The notes under the pieces are model-generated. The model saw nothing but the letters and a program-made list of their open reading frames with translations. It did no database searches and was not told the origin of the DNA. Shown in pieces: positions 26,407-34,219 of a DNA stretch of 34,219 nt. Position numbers and translations under genes: made by a program. The first letter of the stretch is position 1. Every line of letters begins with the position of its first letter. The stretch comes from Candidatus Aminicenantota bacterium (GTDB lineage Bacteria; Acidobacteriota; Aminicenantia; Aminicenantales; Saccharicenantaceae). The DNA lies in the NCBI GenBank assembly GCA_017883305.1, contig JADGNU010000006.1, forward strand, positions 1 to 34,219. Reading direction: 5' to 3'.

Positions 26407-28283
26407 TGAAGCGAAGAGGCGTCGGTCGTTTCGTTCCGGCACTCGTCGCCGCCGCGATCCTGGCCGTCTCAATAGGGCCTGCGGCTGCACCCGGCGCGGA
26501 CAAGGACTATTATTTTTCGCAGGTCCGGGTCGAGGTCGCGATCGAGCGGGACGGATCGTTCCTCGTCGACGAGTTCCGAACGTTCGAGTTCCAGGGCTCT
26601 TTCCACTATGCCTTCATCGTCATCCCCCTCGGGGTCGAACGGGCCGGCGTCCGCGGGGACGTCAAGATCTCGGATCTCTCCGTGACGGATGAGCAGGGTC
26701 GGGCCCTGAAGACGGAGATCTCCGAGAACGACCGCGAGCTCACGGCCAAGTGGTTCTATTCCGCTCGGGACGAGCGCCGGACGTTCCATATCCACTATCG
26801 TGTCGCCGGCGGCATCACCAGCTATCCCGACATCACCGAGTTCTACTGGCAGATCATCGGCGGCGGCTGGGACAAGCCGGCCCGCAACATCCAGGCTACC
26901 GTGATCCTTCCCGGACCCGTCCCATCGAAGGCCGATCTCCTTGTTTGGGGACACGGGCCGCTGGCCGGCTGGGCCGAGGTCGTCGACGAACGAACGGCCC
27001 GCTTTTCGGCGCCGGACCTCGCTTCGCACCAATTTTTCCAGGTCCGTGTCGTCTGGCCGGCGGGGCTCGTCTCCGGCATCCCTTCCGACCAACTGACGCT
27101 CGCGGCGATCAAGGCCGAAGAGGAAAGCTATGTCCAGGATACGATCGCTCGGGTCCAAAGAGCCCAAGCCGACGAGGCGGGTCGGAGGCAGGGGGTGGAA
27201 GCGACCAAACAGAAAGCGTTGAAACTCCTGGGTATCTGGGGGATCTGGCAGATCGTCGGCCCGCTTCTTTGGCTCGTGGTCTTCTTCCGGGTCTGGTCGG
27301 CCGTCGGCAAGGACTACCGGTTCGGCAGCCTGCCGGACTATGTCCGCGAGATGCCGGCTGACAGGCCGCCCGCCGTCGTCCAATCGCTGATGCGCGAGGG
27401 GCGGACGGTCACGACGACCGCTTTCACGGCAACCATTTTCGACCTGGCCCGGCGGGGCGTTCTCGAGATCGAGGACCGGAACGTCTCCAAAAAACGACTT
27501 TTCGGCACCAAGGAGGTCGTCGAGACGACGATCACGCTCAAGAAGGACCCCGGCCCGGATTCCGGCCTGAGGCCGTTCGAGCACTCGCTCCTGGGCTTCC
27601 TTTATGAAGAGCAGGCCGGCTGGATGTCGAAGGGGGCCTCCCTCACGGTCGACCAGCTCCAGGACTATCTCAAGAAGAACCCGCAGAAGTTCCAGACCTG
27701 GTACCGGAAGTGGACCAAGGAGATCAAGGACGAGGTCAAACCGCTCGGCTTCCTCGAGCCCGAAAGCGTCCGCTCCCGGAATCGCTTCTATCTCTTCACG
27801 ATGCCCGTGGCCGTTCTGACCCTCAGCCCTGTCCTGTTCATTCTGGCTCTCGGTCTCATCCCGACGCTCACGCGTCGGACAATGAACTGGGCCCGCGAGA
27901 ACGAGGCCTGGAAGGGACTCGACCGCTTCCTCGACGACTTCTCCGACTTCAAAGAGATCCCGCCCGAGGCCTACAAGCTCTGGGAATTCTATCTCGTTTT
28001 CGGCATCCTCTTCGGCAACGCCAAGAAGATCCTGAAAATGCTTCCGGTCATCCTCAAGGACGAGCGGGCCGCGGCGCCCGCATGGTACACGGGCTTCGGC
28101 CAGCCCAACCTGCTGATGAGCGGCGGTTTCGACCACGTCATCGCCAGCATCCAGCATACGGCCACGGCCATCAGCCAGGCCAGCACTTCGGCGGCCCATT
28201 ATTCCTCGGGCGGCGGAGGCGGTTTCAGCGGCGGAGGAGGCGGCGGAGGCGGGGGAGGGGGCGGCGGCGGAGGGGCCGGGTGA
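26406..28283 (+). CDS. DUF2207 domain-containing membrane protein with C-terminal polyglycine tail
   Basis: N-terminal YYFSQVRVEVAIERDGSFLVDEFRTFEFQGSFHYAFIVIPL typical of DUF2207; TM segments; tail SSGGGGGFSGGGGGGGGGGGGGGGAG. Start overlaps the GH29 stop (TGATG). Confidence 0.85.
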   Translation: MKRRGVGRFVPALVAAAILAVSIGPAAAPGADKDYYFSQVRVEVAIERDGSFLVDEFRTFEFQGSFHYAFIVIPLGVERAGVRGDVKISDLSVTDEQGRALKTEISENDRELTAKWFYSARDERRTFHIHYRVAGGITSYPDITEFYWQIIGGGWDKPARNIQATVILPGPVPSKADLLVWGHGPLAGWAEVVDERTARFSAPDLASHQFFQVRVVWPAGLVSGIPSDQLTLAAIKAEEESYVQDTIARVQRAQADEAGRRQGVEATKQKALKLLGIWGIWQIVGPLLWLVVFFRVWSAVGKDYRFGSLPDYVREMPADRPPAVVQSLMREGRTVTTTAFTATIFDLARRGVLEIEDRNVSKKRLFGTKEVVETTITLKKDPGPDSGLRPFEHSLLGFLYEEQAGWMSKGASLTVDQLQDYLKKNPQKFQTWYRKWTKEIKDEVKPLGFLEPESVRSRNRFYLFTMPVAVLTLSPVLFILALGLIPTLTRRTMNWARENEAWKGLDRFLDDFSDFKEIPPEAYKLWEFYLVFGILFGNAKKILKMLPVILKDERAAAPAWYTGFGQPNLLMSGGFDHVIASIQHTATAISQASTSAAHYSSGGGGGFSGGGGGGGGGGGGGGGAG

Positions 28284-28807
28284 CGGGCCGCGGGGTCCGT
28301 CCCGCGGCGATCGCAGCCGTCCTCGCGGCCGTTCTCTTTTCGACCCCTCATTGCGGAAAGCCCTCCGATATGTCGGCCATCCACGCGCTGCTCGAGAAAT
28401 CCGTGGCCCTGGCCGGGAACAAGGATGCCCGCGGCCTGATGGAATTTTTTGCGCCCGATTATGTGGATTTCACCGGTCGCGACCCGGCGGGCACGCTCCG
28501 ACTCATCACCGATTATCTCGACCGGTACCGCGGCATCGTTATCCATCTCCTTGGCGCCCGCGTCGGCGATGTCGGCCCGGACGGACGGGCGTCCGTCGAA
28601 TGCGAGGTCTCCCTCTCGCACGGGGCGGCCGAGGTCCTGCGCAAGCTCATCCGCTACAGCGGCGAATACTACCGCTTCCGGATCGATCTGCGGAAGAGCG
28701 AACGAGGGGAGTGGCGCTTTACGTATGCGGAGTGGCAATCGATCGGGCTCGCCGCGCTCTTCCCGGAATCGCTCGACATCCTGAAGAAACTCTTCCCCGG
28801 CCTCTGA
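28280..28807 (+). CDS. Small exported protein with NTF2/SnoaL-like domain
   Basis: GTG at 28280 overlaps the DUF2207 stop (GTGA); hydrophobic N-terminus; IHALLEKSVALAGNKDARGLMEFFAPDYVDFTGRD is NTF2-like. Confidence 0.6.
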   Translation: MTGRGVRPAAIAAVLAAVLFSTPHCGKPSDMSAIHALLEKSVALAGNKDARGLMEFFAPDYVDFTGRDPAGTLRLITDYLDRYRGIVIHLLGARVGDVGPDGRASVECEVSLSHGAAEVLRKLIRYSGEYYRFRIDLRKSERGEWRFTYAEWQSIGLAALFPESLDILKKLFPGL

Positions 28808-28860
28808 CGTATCTTCCCTTGAACGACTTATTTCTCTGCGGCCGGGCCGCTGAGGGCGTC

Positions 28861-28869
28861 TGCTATAAT
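28861..28869 (+). promoter_or_regulatory. Extended -10 promoter element TGCTATAAT for the DUF4342 gene
   Basis: Exact TGnTATAAT, 24 nt before ATG 28893. Confidence 0.65.
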
Positions 28870-28892
28870 ATTAAGAGATAGGGAGGGCAAAA

Positions 28893-29159
28893 ATGACCGA
28901 GGAAAAAAAAGAACCCAAGACGCGATTCGAGGAATTCCGGGTCAACGGAGGCGAGCTCCTCAACAAGGTCAAGGAGATCATTCACGAGGGGAACGTCCGC
29001 CGCATCATCCTCAAGGATGAACACGGCAAGACGTTCATGGAGATCCCGCTCACGGTCGGCGTCGTCGGCGCCATCGTCGCGCCCGTCCTGGCCGCCATAG
29101 GCGCGATCGCCGCCCTGGCTTCGAGCCTGACCATCGTCGTCGAGAAGATCGAAAACTGA
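28893..29159 (+). CDS. DUF4342 domain-containing small membrane protein
   Basis: VKEIIHEGNVRRIILKDEHGKTFMEIPLTVGVVGAIVAPVLAAIGAIAALASSLTIVVEK is characteristic of DUF4342. Confidence 0.88.
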   Translation: MTEEKKEPKTRFEEFRVNGGELLNKVKEIIHEGNVRRIILKDEHGKTFMEIPLTVGVVGAIVAPVLAAIGAIAALASSLTIVVEKIEN

Positions 29160-29176
29160 ATCGGACCGACTGCGTT

Positions 29177-29204
29177 TTGCCGCGGCTTCTCTCTGTGCTA
29201 TAAA
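29177..29204 (+). promoter_or_regulatory. Candidate promoter of the GH20 gene
   Basis: TTGCCG (29177-29182), N16, TATAAA (29199-29204) with extended TGC. Confidence 0.5.
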
Positions 29205-29238
29205 GGGGCTTCAGGACCCCGATCGGAGAGGAGGACGC

Positions 29239-31341
29239 ATGATCCCCGGTATTCGGAATTTCAGATCCGGCTTTGTCTTCGCCCTGACCATACTGGGCCT
29301 GGCCGTCGTCCTGGGGGCCCCTGCCTTGGCCTCTGCGCCGCCGCGGATTGAGGGCCTCGTCAACCTGATGCCCGTCCCGGCCAGCGTGACCGTCGTCGAC
29401 GGCCGATTCCGCGTCGACGAGAGCCTGGCCGTTGCCCGTGCGATCACCCCAGAGCTCAAAGGCGGGCCGAAGGACCGCGCCTTCCGGGCCGCGGCGCGGT
29501 TCATGTCGCGCCTCGCCGGACGGACGGGGCTTTTCCTCAAGCAGGACTTCCTGGCCTCCCAGGCTTCGTCCGGAGACGGGGGCATCCGCTATGCCTTCGG
29601 CCGTCCCGGCCGGCTCATCCCCAATGAAGACGAATCCTACGTGCTCAAGATCGAACCCGCCGCGATCGTTCTCGACGCGAAGACCGACATCGGCGTCCTG
29701 AGGGGCTTCGAGACCCTGCTCCAGCTGCTGAGCGCGGACGAGAAAGGCTACTACTTCCCCTGCGTCACCGTTGCGGACAAGCCGCGTTTCACCTGGCGGG
29801 GGCTGCTCATCGATGTCGGCCGGCACTTCCAGCCCGTCGACGTCATCAAGCGGAACCTCGACGCTATGGCGGCCGTCAAGATGAACGTCCTCCACTTCCA
29901 CCTGACCGAAGACCAGGGCTTCCGCGTCGAATCGAAGGTGTTCCCGAAGCTCCACGAGCTCGGATCTGACGGGATGTATTTCACCCAGGCCCAGATCCGG
30001 GACCTCATCGATTACGCGTCGGACCGGGGCATCCGGGTGATGCCTGAATTCGACATCCCCGGGCATTCAACGAGCTGGTTCGTCGCCTACCCCGAATTCT
30101 CGAGCGCCCCGGGCCCTTACGCCATCGAGCGCAAGTTCGGCGTTTTCGGCCCGGCCTTCAACCCAGCCGACGAAAGGATTTATCCTTTCTTCGACGCCTT
30201 CTTCAAGGAGATGGCCGGGCTTTTCCCCGACCCCTATCTCCACATCGGGGGGGACGAGGTCGAAGGCCACCAATGGGACGCGAACCCGGCCATCCAGTCG
30301 TTCAAGAAGACGCATGGCCTGGCCGACAACAACGCCCTGCAGGCCTATTTCAATGGCCGGCTGCTCAAGATCCTGACCAAGCACGGCAAGAAGATGGTCG
30401 GCTGGGACGAGATCTTCCAGACGAGCCTGCCCAAGGACATCGTCATCCGCTCCTGGCGCGGCCCGAAGTCGCTCATCGAGGCCGCCCAGAAAGGCTACCA
30501 GGGGATCCTGTCCAACGGATACTACATCGACCTCTGCCAGCCGGCCGAAGCCCATTATCTCAACGACCCGCTGCCGGCTGACTCGCCGCTTGACGACAGT
30601 CAAAAAGCCCTCATCCTTGGCGGGGAAGCCACCATGTGGGCGGAGCTCGTGACCCCGGAGACGATCGACTCGCGGATCTGGCCGCGCACGGCGGCCATCG
30701 CCGAGAGATTGTGGTCTCCGGCCTCGGTCCGGAACGTCGACGACATGTACCGGCGGCTCGGCCCGGTATCGGCCGCCCTCGAGGAGCTCGGCCTTCTCCA
30801 TCTCAAGAACCTGGACATGCTCCTGAGGCGTCTGGCCGCAAGCCCGCGGATCAAGCCGCTGAAGGTGCTGGCGGAAGTCGTCGAGCCTCTCAAGGGCTAC
30901 GACCGTCACGGTCAAACCGAATATACGAGCCTTTCGCCCTTCACCCGGTTCGTCGATGCCTGCGCTCCGGAATCGATGCCCGCCCGTAAGTTCAAGACTG
31001 GAGTCGACAAGTTCCTGGCGGGCAGGGACCCCCTGACCGCCGAGGAGCTCCGGACGATCATGATGACCTGGCGGGAAAACCACGCCCTCGTTCTGCCGTT
31101 CCTGGCCTCCTCGCCGGCGTTGAGAGAGATCGAGCCTCTTTCGCTCAACCTGGCTCGGGCCTGCGAGATCGGGATCGAAGCGCTGGGTCACCTCACGAAG
31201 GGCGAAGGCCAGCCCGCATCCTGGGTGCAGGAGAAGGGCGCCGTCCTGGCCGAGGCGTCCAAGCCGGCCGCCCACGCCGAGCTCGCCGTCGTCAAGGCCA
31301 TCGGCCGGCTGGTCGAGGCCTGCGGAGTTCCGGCCAAATGA
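29239..31341 (+). CDS. GH20 beta-N-acetylhexosaminidase, secreted
   Basis: WRGLLIDVGRHFQPVDVIKRNLDAMAAVKMNVLHFHLTEDQGFRVES, MPEFDIPGHS, LHIGGDEVEGHQW (catalytic Asp-Glu). Confidence 0.93.
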   Translation: MIPGIRNFRSGFVFALTILGLAVVLGAPALASAPPRIEGLVNLMPVPASVTVVDGRFRVDESLAVARAITPELKGGPKDRAFRAAARFMSRLAGRTGLFLKQDFLASQASSGDGGIRYAFGRPGRLIPNEDESYVLKIEPAAIVLDAKTDIGVLRGFETLLQLLSADEKGYYFPCVTVADKPRFTWRGLLIDVGRHFQPVDVIKRNLDAMAAVKMNVLHFHLTEDQGFRVESKVFPKLHELGSDGMYFTQAQIRDLIDYASDRGIRVMPEFDIPGHSTSWFVAYPEFSSAPGPYAIERKFGVFGPAFNPADERIYPFFDAFFKEMAGLFPDPYLHIGGDEVEGHQWDANPAIQSFKKTHGLADNNALQAYFNGRLLKILTKHGKKMVGWDEIFQTSLPKDIVIRSWRGPKSLIEAAQKGYQGILSNGYYIDLCQPAEAHYLNDPLPADSPLDDSQKALILGGEATMWAELVTPETIDSRIWPRTAAIAERLWSPASVRNVDDMYRRLGPVSAALEELGLLHLKNLDMLLRRLAASPRIKPLKVLAEVVEPLKGYDRHGQTEYTSLSPFTRFVDACAPESMPARKFKTGVDKFLAGRDPLTAEELRTIMMTWRENHALVLPFLASSPALREIEPLSLNLARACEIGIEALGHLTKGEGQPASWVQEKGAVLAEASKPAAHAELAVVKAIGRLVEACGVPAK

Positions 31342-32018
31342 CGGGGCCGGTTCGCGGCGCAGTCCCCGCGCGGCCGTCTTATCTCGTCCGGTCCATCGCC
31401 GCGGATTTCCGGCCCGGCGACGCGGCGGCGCCTTGGGCCGCCGTCCCGCCGCTCCGGGTGGGCCACTACCTCTGGTTGAACAACGGCTACCGTCCGACGG
31501 TCGAGGCCAAGCTCTGCTGGACGCCGCGTTTTCTTTACGTCCGCTTTCGGGTCGAGGAGAAGAGGGTCCTGGTCCGATACACGAAGTTCCAAGACCCGGT
31601 CTATAAGGATAGCTGCGTCGAATTCTTCATCGACGCTTTCCCGGAACTCGGGCGGGGCTACGTCAATTTCGAGACGAACGCCATGGGAACTCTGCTCGCC
31701 CAATTCGGACCGGACCGTTCCCACAGGGCGTCGCTCTGGCCCGAGGACCTGGCCGAATACGAGGCGGCCGGTCCGATCCGCGGTCCGGTCGAGGGGGAAT
31801 ACGGCGCCGACTCCTGGACGCTCGAGTACCGGCTGGCGCTCGGGCTCTTCCGCAAACTCTACGGGGAGGATATCCGCTCCGGGCGGAAAGCCACGGCCAA
31901 CTTCTACAAGTGCGGCGACGAAACCGAGGTTCCCCACTACGGGGCCTGGAGCCCGGTCGGAACGCCATCCCCCGATTTTCACCAACCGGAGTTCTTCGGC
32001 GAGCTCGTGTTCGGGTAA
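31338..32018 (+). CDS. CBM9-like carbohydrate-binding protein
   Basis: ATGA overlap with the GH20 stop; KLCWTPRFLYVRFRVEEKRV...PVYKDSCVEFFIDAFPELGRGYVNFETNAMGTLLAQFG is a CBM9-like/DOMON-type sandwich pattern. Confidence 0.75.
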   Translation: MTGPVRGAVPARPSYLVRSIAADFRPGDAAAPWAAVPPLRVGHYLWLNNGYRPTVEAKLCWTPRFLYVRFRVEEKRVLVRYTKFQDPVYKDSCVEFFIDAFPELGRGYVNFETNAMGTLLAQFGPDRSHRASLWPEDLAEYEAAGPIRGPVEGEYGADSWTLEYRLALGLFRKLYGEDIRSGRKATANFYKCGDETEVPHYGAWSPVGTPSPDFHQPEFFGELVFG

Positions 32019-32038
32019 GGGCCGCGGCCTGGCCCTTT
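32017..32038. terminator. Candidate compact bidirectional terminator
   Basis: AAGGGCC-GCGGCCT-GGCCCTTT, perfect 7-bp stem between convergent stops (TAA 32016-32018 and reverse stop 32042-32044). Confidence 0.5.
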
Positions 32039-32041
32039 GGC

Positions 32042-34219
32042 TTACTCGATCGTGAACCAGGTCAGCGAGCGCGGCGGCAGGCTGACGGCAATCGAGATGC
32101 AATAGCTACGGTCCAGCCGGTACGTTCGGGCCGGCCCGCCTTTTTCGCTGACCCGGGCCGTGGCCCCGAGCCCCGTGTAATAGAGAGGCAGCGTCCATTC
32201 CCTTGAGATCGTCCGGTCGGTTGGATTGAAGACCGCGGCCAATCCCTTGGTCGTGAGGCGGGGATTGACATGGAGGAATCCGTCGAGATCGCGGCCGTCG
32301 GGCCGGCGGACATGGATGATGTCGGAGTCCAGGATGGCCCGGTGGGCCTTGTAGAAATCGACCCATTTCTTGACTAGGGCCCGCGTCTCCTCGGCATCGT
32401 AGAGGCGCGTGCCGCGATAGCAGGCCTGGACGCCGGCCAGGAAATTCTGGGCCAGGTGGGCTTCATAAGCGTCGAGGTGTTCGGCCAAGGGCTCGATCGT
32501 CGCCGCGGCGCCGCCGCCTTGATACTGGACCAATGGAACGAACATCCAGCCCATGCTCGGCGTCTTTTGCCAGGTCCCGTCGAAGATGTTCTGACGGGCC
32601 AGGATGATCTGCCGGTCGCGCGGCAAGGACCAGTTGACCTCCCGGTAGCCCATGGCGCACTTATTCGAGCCGCTGAGGAAATACCAGTCGGGGACGTTGA
32701 GATAGATCCCGCGCCCGCGGCACCAGTGGTAGAAGTCGGTGATCCGCGTCCATTGGGCCCACTGCGAGTCGGCCAAGCCCCGGTGCCCGGGGTGGACGGT
32801 CGAGGCGCAGACATCACCCGGATAGGAGCCGTCGTGTTCAAGAAGGTCGAAGCCCGTCCGTTCGAAAAACGTCCGAAGCTTGCGGAAATACTCATGGCCC
32901 CAGGCGCTTTCGAGGCAGGGCGAATGGCCGAAGGCGGCCCCGCCGGGCCGGCCCGTCTTCGGGTCGATGACATCGGTCTCGTCGTCGATCCGGCGTGAGG
33001 CCAGGAGCGAATAGCCGCCGATCTCGACGCCGCGGCCGTGGGCATAATCGGCCAGCTCGCGGAGACGGTCCAGGACTGCGGGGTCTTCGCCCTCCATGTC
33101 AAGGCCGCTGCCGAAGCTGAGGACGATCATCTCGAAGCCCGTCGCGGCGCATTGGTCGACGGCCTCCTTGACGACGCCGGGCTCGACCGACTTCAGGTGC
33201 ATCAGGACGGGGTTCTCGGTCACCCACGGGGCGATCGTTCTGTACATGCGCCGCAGCGCCAGGCCGCGCCGCTCCCGGTCCGTGGAGTCGAACAGGAGCT
33301 CGAAGGTCGTGAACGACTCGAACCGCCCTCCCGGCGGCACGACGGCGCCAGGACCGACCGGAGGCCTGGATTCAAGGAGACAGGGCGTTTTCAGCTCGTA
33401 ATTGACCTGCGACGTGTAGGAGGGGTCGCGGGTCCAGAATGTGGTTTTCGCGGCCGTCTGGGGGGAGTCGGCGAGGAAGGCGAGATCGCTCTCGACGTGG
33501 AGCCCCTGAGGTTCCCAGGCCTCCGGCGTGTTGACCGACGATTCGGGCTCCGCCGCGGCCAGGATCTCTGCACAATAGGTGTCCAGGCGGATCGAGGCTG
33601 CATCCGAGTTTTCGATCTCGAGCCTTTTCGCCAGAAGCGGGAGGCCATCGTAGAGCTCGTAGACGATCGAGACCCGGGGCCCATGCGTCAGCGAGGCCGG
33701 AGGATCGAAACGAAGCACGAGCCGGATACCCGGAGGCGGCCAGGGCCGGTCCTCCGCGGGGCGCTTGCGCATCCATCCGAAGCGCTCGGTGATCGGCCCC
33801 GTTTCATAATCGCGGAAGCGGTAGGCGCCGGGATCGGAGGTCATGGAGGGGAGCCAGGATCCCAAGAGGTAGCCCTGTTCCGGCTGGCCGAGAAGACCGC
33901 CGATATCATAGGCTTGTCCGTCCAGGACGATCGAGGCCTCCGGGCGGACGGCGCGAAGGACAGCTTCTCCCGTGGCCAAATTGAGAAGATCGACGCTCGC
34001 GGCGTTCGGCGAAAGGCGAAGAGTGCGGCGGACGAGTCCGTTCTCGAGGTGAAGCGTGGACGGATCATTCGGATCGACCCGGACCTGGGCCCGAAAGGGG
34101 GCCGGATCGACAAGCCAATCGAAAGCCGCTCCCGTCGTGGCGCCCTTTTTCACGGAGGGTCCTGAGCAGGCGCAAATGAGAAGCGCTCCCAGCATGAGCG
34201 CCAGGAAAGCGACTTTCGG
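32042..34219 (-). CDS. TIM-barrel glycoside hydrolase, alpha-galactosidase-like (clan GH-D-like), probable lipoprotein, N-terminus truncated by window edge
   Basis: Frame stays open from ATG 34195 to the window edge (PKVAFLALMLGALLICACSGPS, lipobox-like); FEMIVLSFGSGLDMEGED, FDLLEHDGSYPGDVC, YLNVPDWYFLSGSNK and a C-terminal beta-sandwich resemble GH36/GH27-like enzymes. Confidence 0.6.
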   Translation of the reverse strand, partial: PKVAFLALMLGALLICACSGPSVKKGATTGAAFDWLVDPAPFRAQVRVDPNDPSTLHLENGLVRRTLRLSPNAASVDLLNLATGEAVLRAVRPEASIVLDGQAYDIGGLLGQPEQGYLLGSWLPSMTSDPGAYRFRDYETGPITERFGWMRKRPAEDRPWPPPGIRLVLRFDPPASLTHGPRVSIVYELYDGLPLLAKRLEIENSDAASIRLDTYCAEILAAAEPESSVNTPEAWEPQGLHVESDLAFLADSPQTAAKTTFWTRDPSYTSQVNYELKTPCLLESRPPVGPGAVVPPGGRFESFTTFELLFDSTDRERRGLALRRMYRTIAPWVTENPVLMHLKSVEPGVVKEAVDQCAATGFEMIVLSFGSGLDMEGEDPAVLDRLRELADYAHGRGVEIGGYSLLASRRIDDETDVIDPKTGRPGGAAFGHSPCLESAWGHEYFRKLRTFFERTGFDLLEHDGSYPGDVCASTVHPGHRGLADSQWAQWTRITDFYHWCRGRGIYLNVPDWYFLSGSNKCAMGYREVNWSLPRDRQIILARQNIFDGTWQKTPSMGWMFVPLVQYQGGGAAATIEPLAEHLDAYEAHLAQNFLAGVQACYRGTRLYDAEETRALVKKWVDFYKAHRAILDSDIIHVRRPDGRDLDGFLHVNPRLTTKGLAAVFNPTDRTISREWTLPLYYTGLGATARVSEKGGPARTYRLDRSYCISIAVSLPPRSLTWFTIE

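Noticed and set aside
26469-28199. 576-aa minus-strand ORF
   Set aside because: Antisense to the well-supported DUF2207 gene.
28206-28279. GGC/GGA-rich tract considered as a repeat array or CRISPR-like structure
   Set aside because: No spacer-repeat periodicity; it encodes the glycine tail of DUF2207.
28199-28738. Minus-strand ORF ending in polyproline
   Set aside because: Reverse complement of the polyglycine tract and NTF2-like gene; no independent support.
1-34219. Mobile element, phage, defence island or tRNA genes
   Set aside because: No transposase, integrase, phage structural, restriction, toxin-antitoxin or tRNA-like sequences recognised; gene content and organisation look chromosomal.

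Overview
A 34.2 kb high-GC bacterial chromosomal window, densely packed with protein-coding genes. I recognise 25 likely genes (two truncated by the window edges). I found no rRNA, tRNA, CRISPR array or transposase. Gene content suggests an Aminicenantes/Acidobacteriota-like saccharolytic and proteolytic heterotroph; this taxonomic guess is inference only. Main blocks: (i) partial heparinase II/III-like gene (-), diverging from an outer-membrane beta-barrel, M14 carboxypeptidase, HtrA-like protease, Tat-exported DUF362 protein and DUF6599-like protein (+). (ii) A tight six-gene minus-strand operon: ion-transporter-superfamily permease, an unlisted 49-aa two-helix membrane microprotein, an aspartoacylase/succinylglutamate-desuccinylase-like metallohydrolase, two tandem C69 dipeptidases and a secreted DUF6305-like protein. 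This is my best candidate for an undescribed system. (iii) A ~1037-aa secreted fusion of gluzincin peptidase, TolB-like propeller and Omp85-like barrel, with a structured leader. (iv) A minus-strand Gfo/Idh/MocA, TIM-barrel+DUF1080 fusion and NHS-type MFS operon that looks like a 3-keto-glycoside pathway. (v) An acyl-CoA synthetase, a PilZ protein and a glycan-degradation block (GH29, DUF2207, NTF2-like, DUF4342, GH20, CBM9-like, alpha-galactosidase-like GH). Many long ORFs in the supplied track are antisense artefacts of high GC. All family names come from reading motifs by eye; no database search was run.
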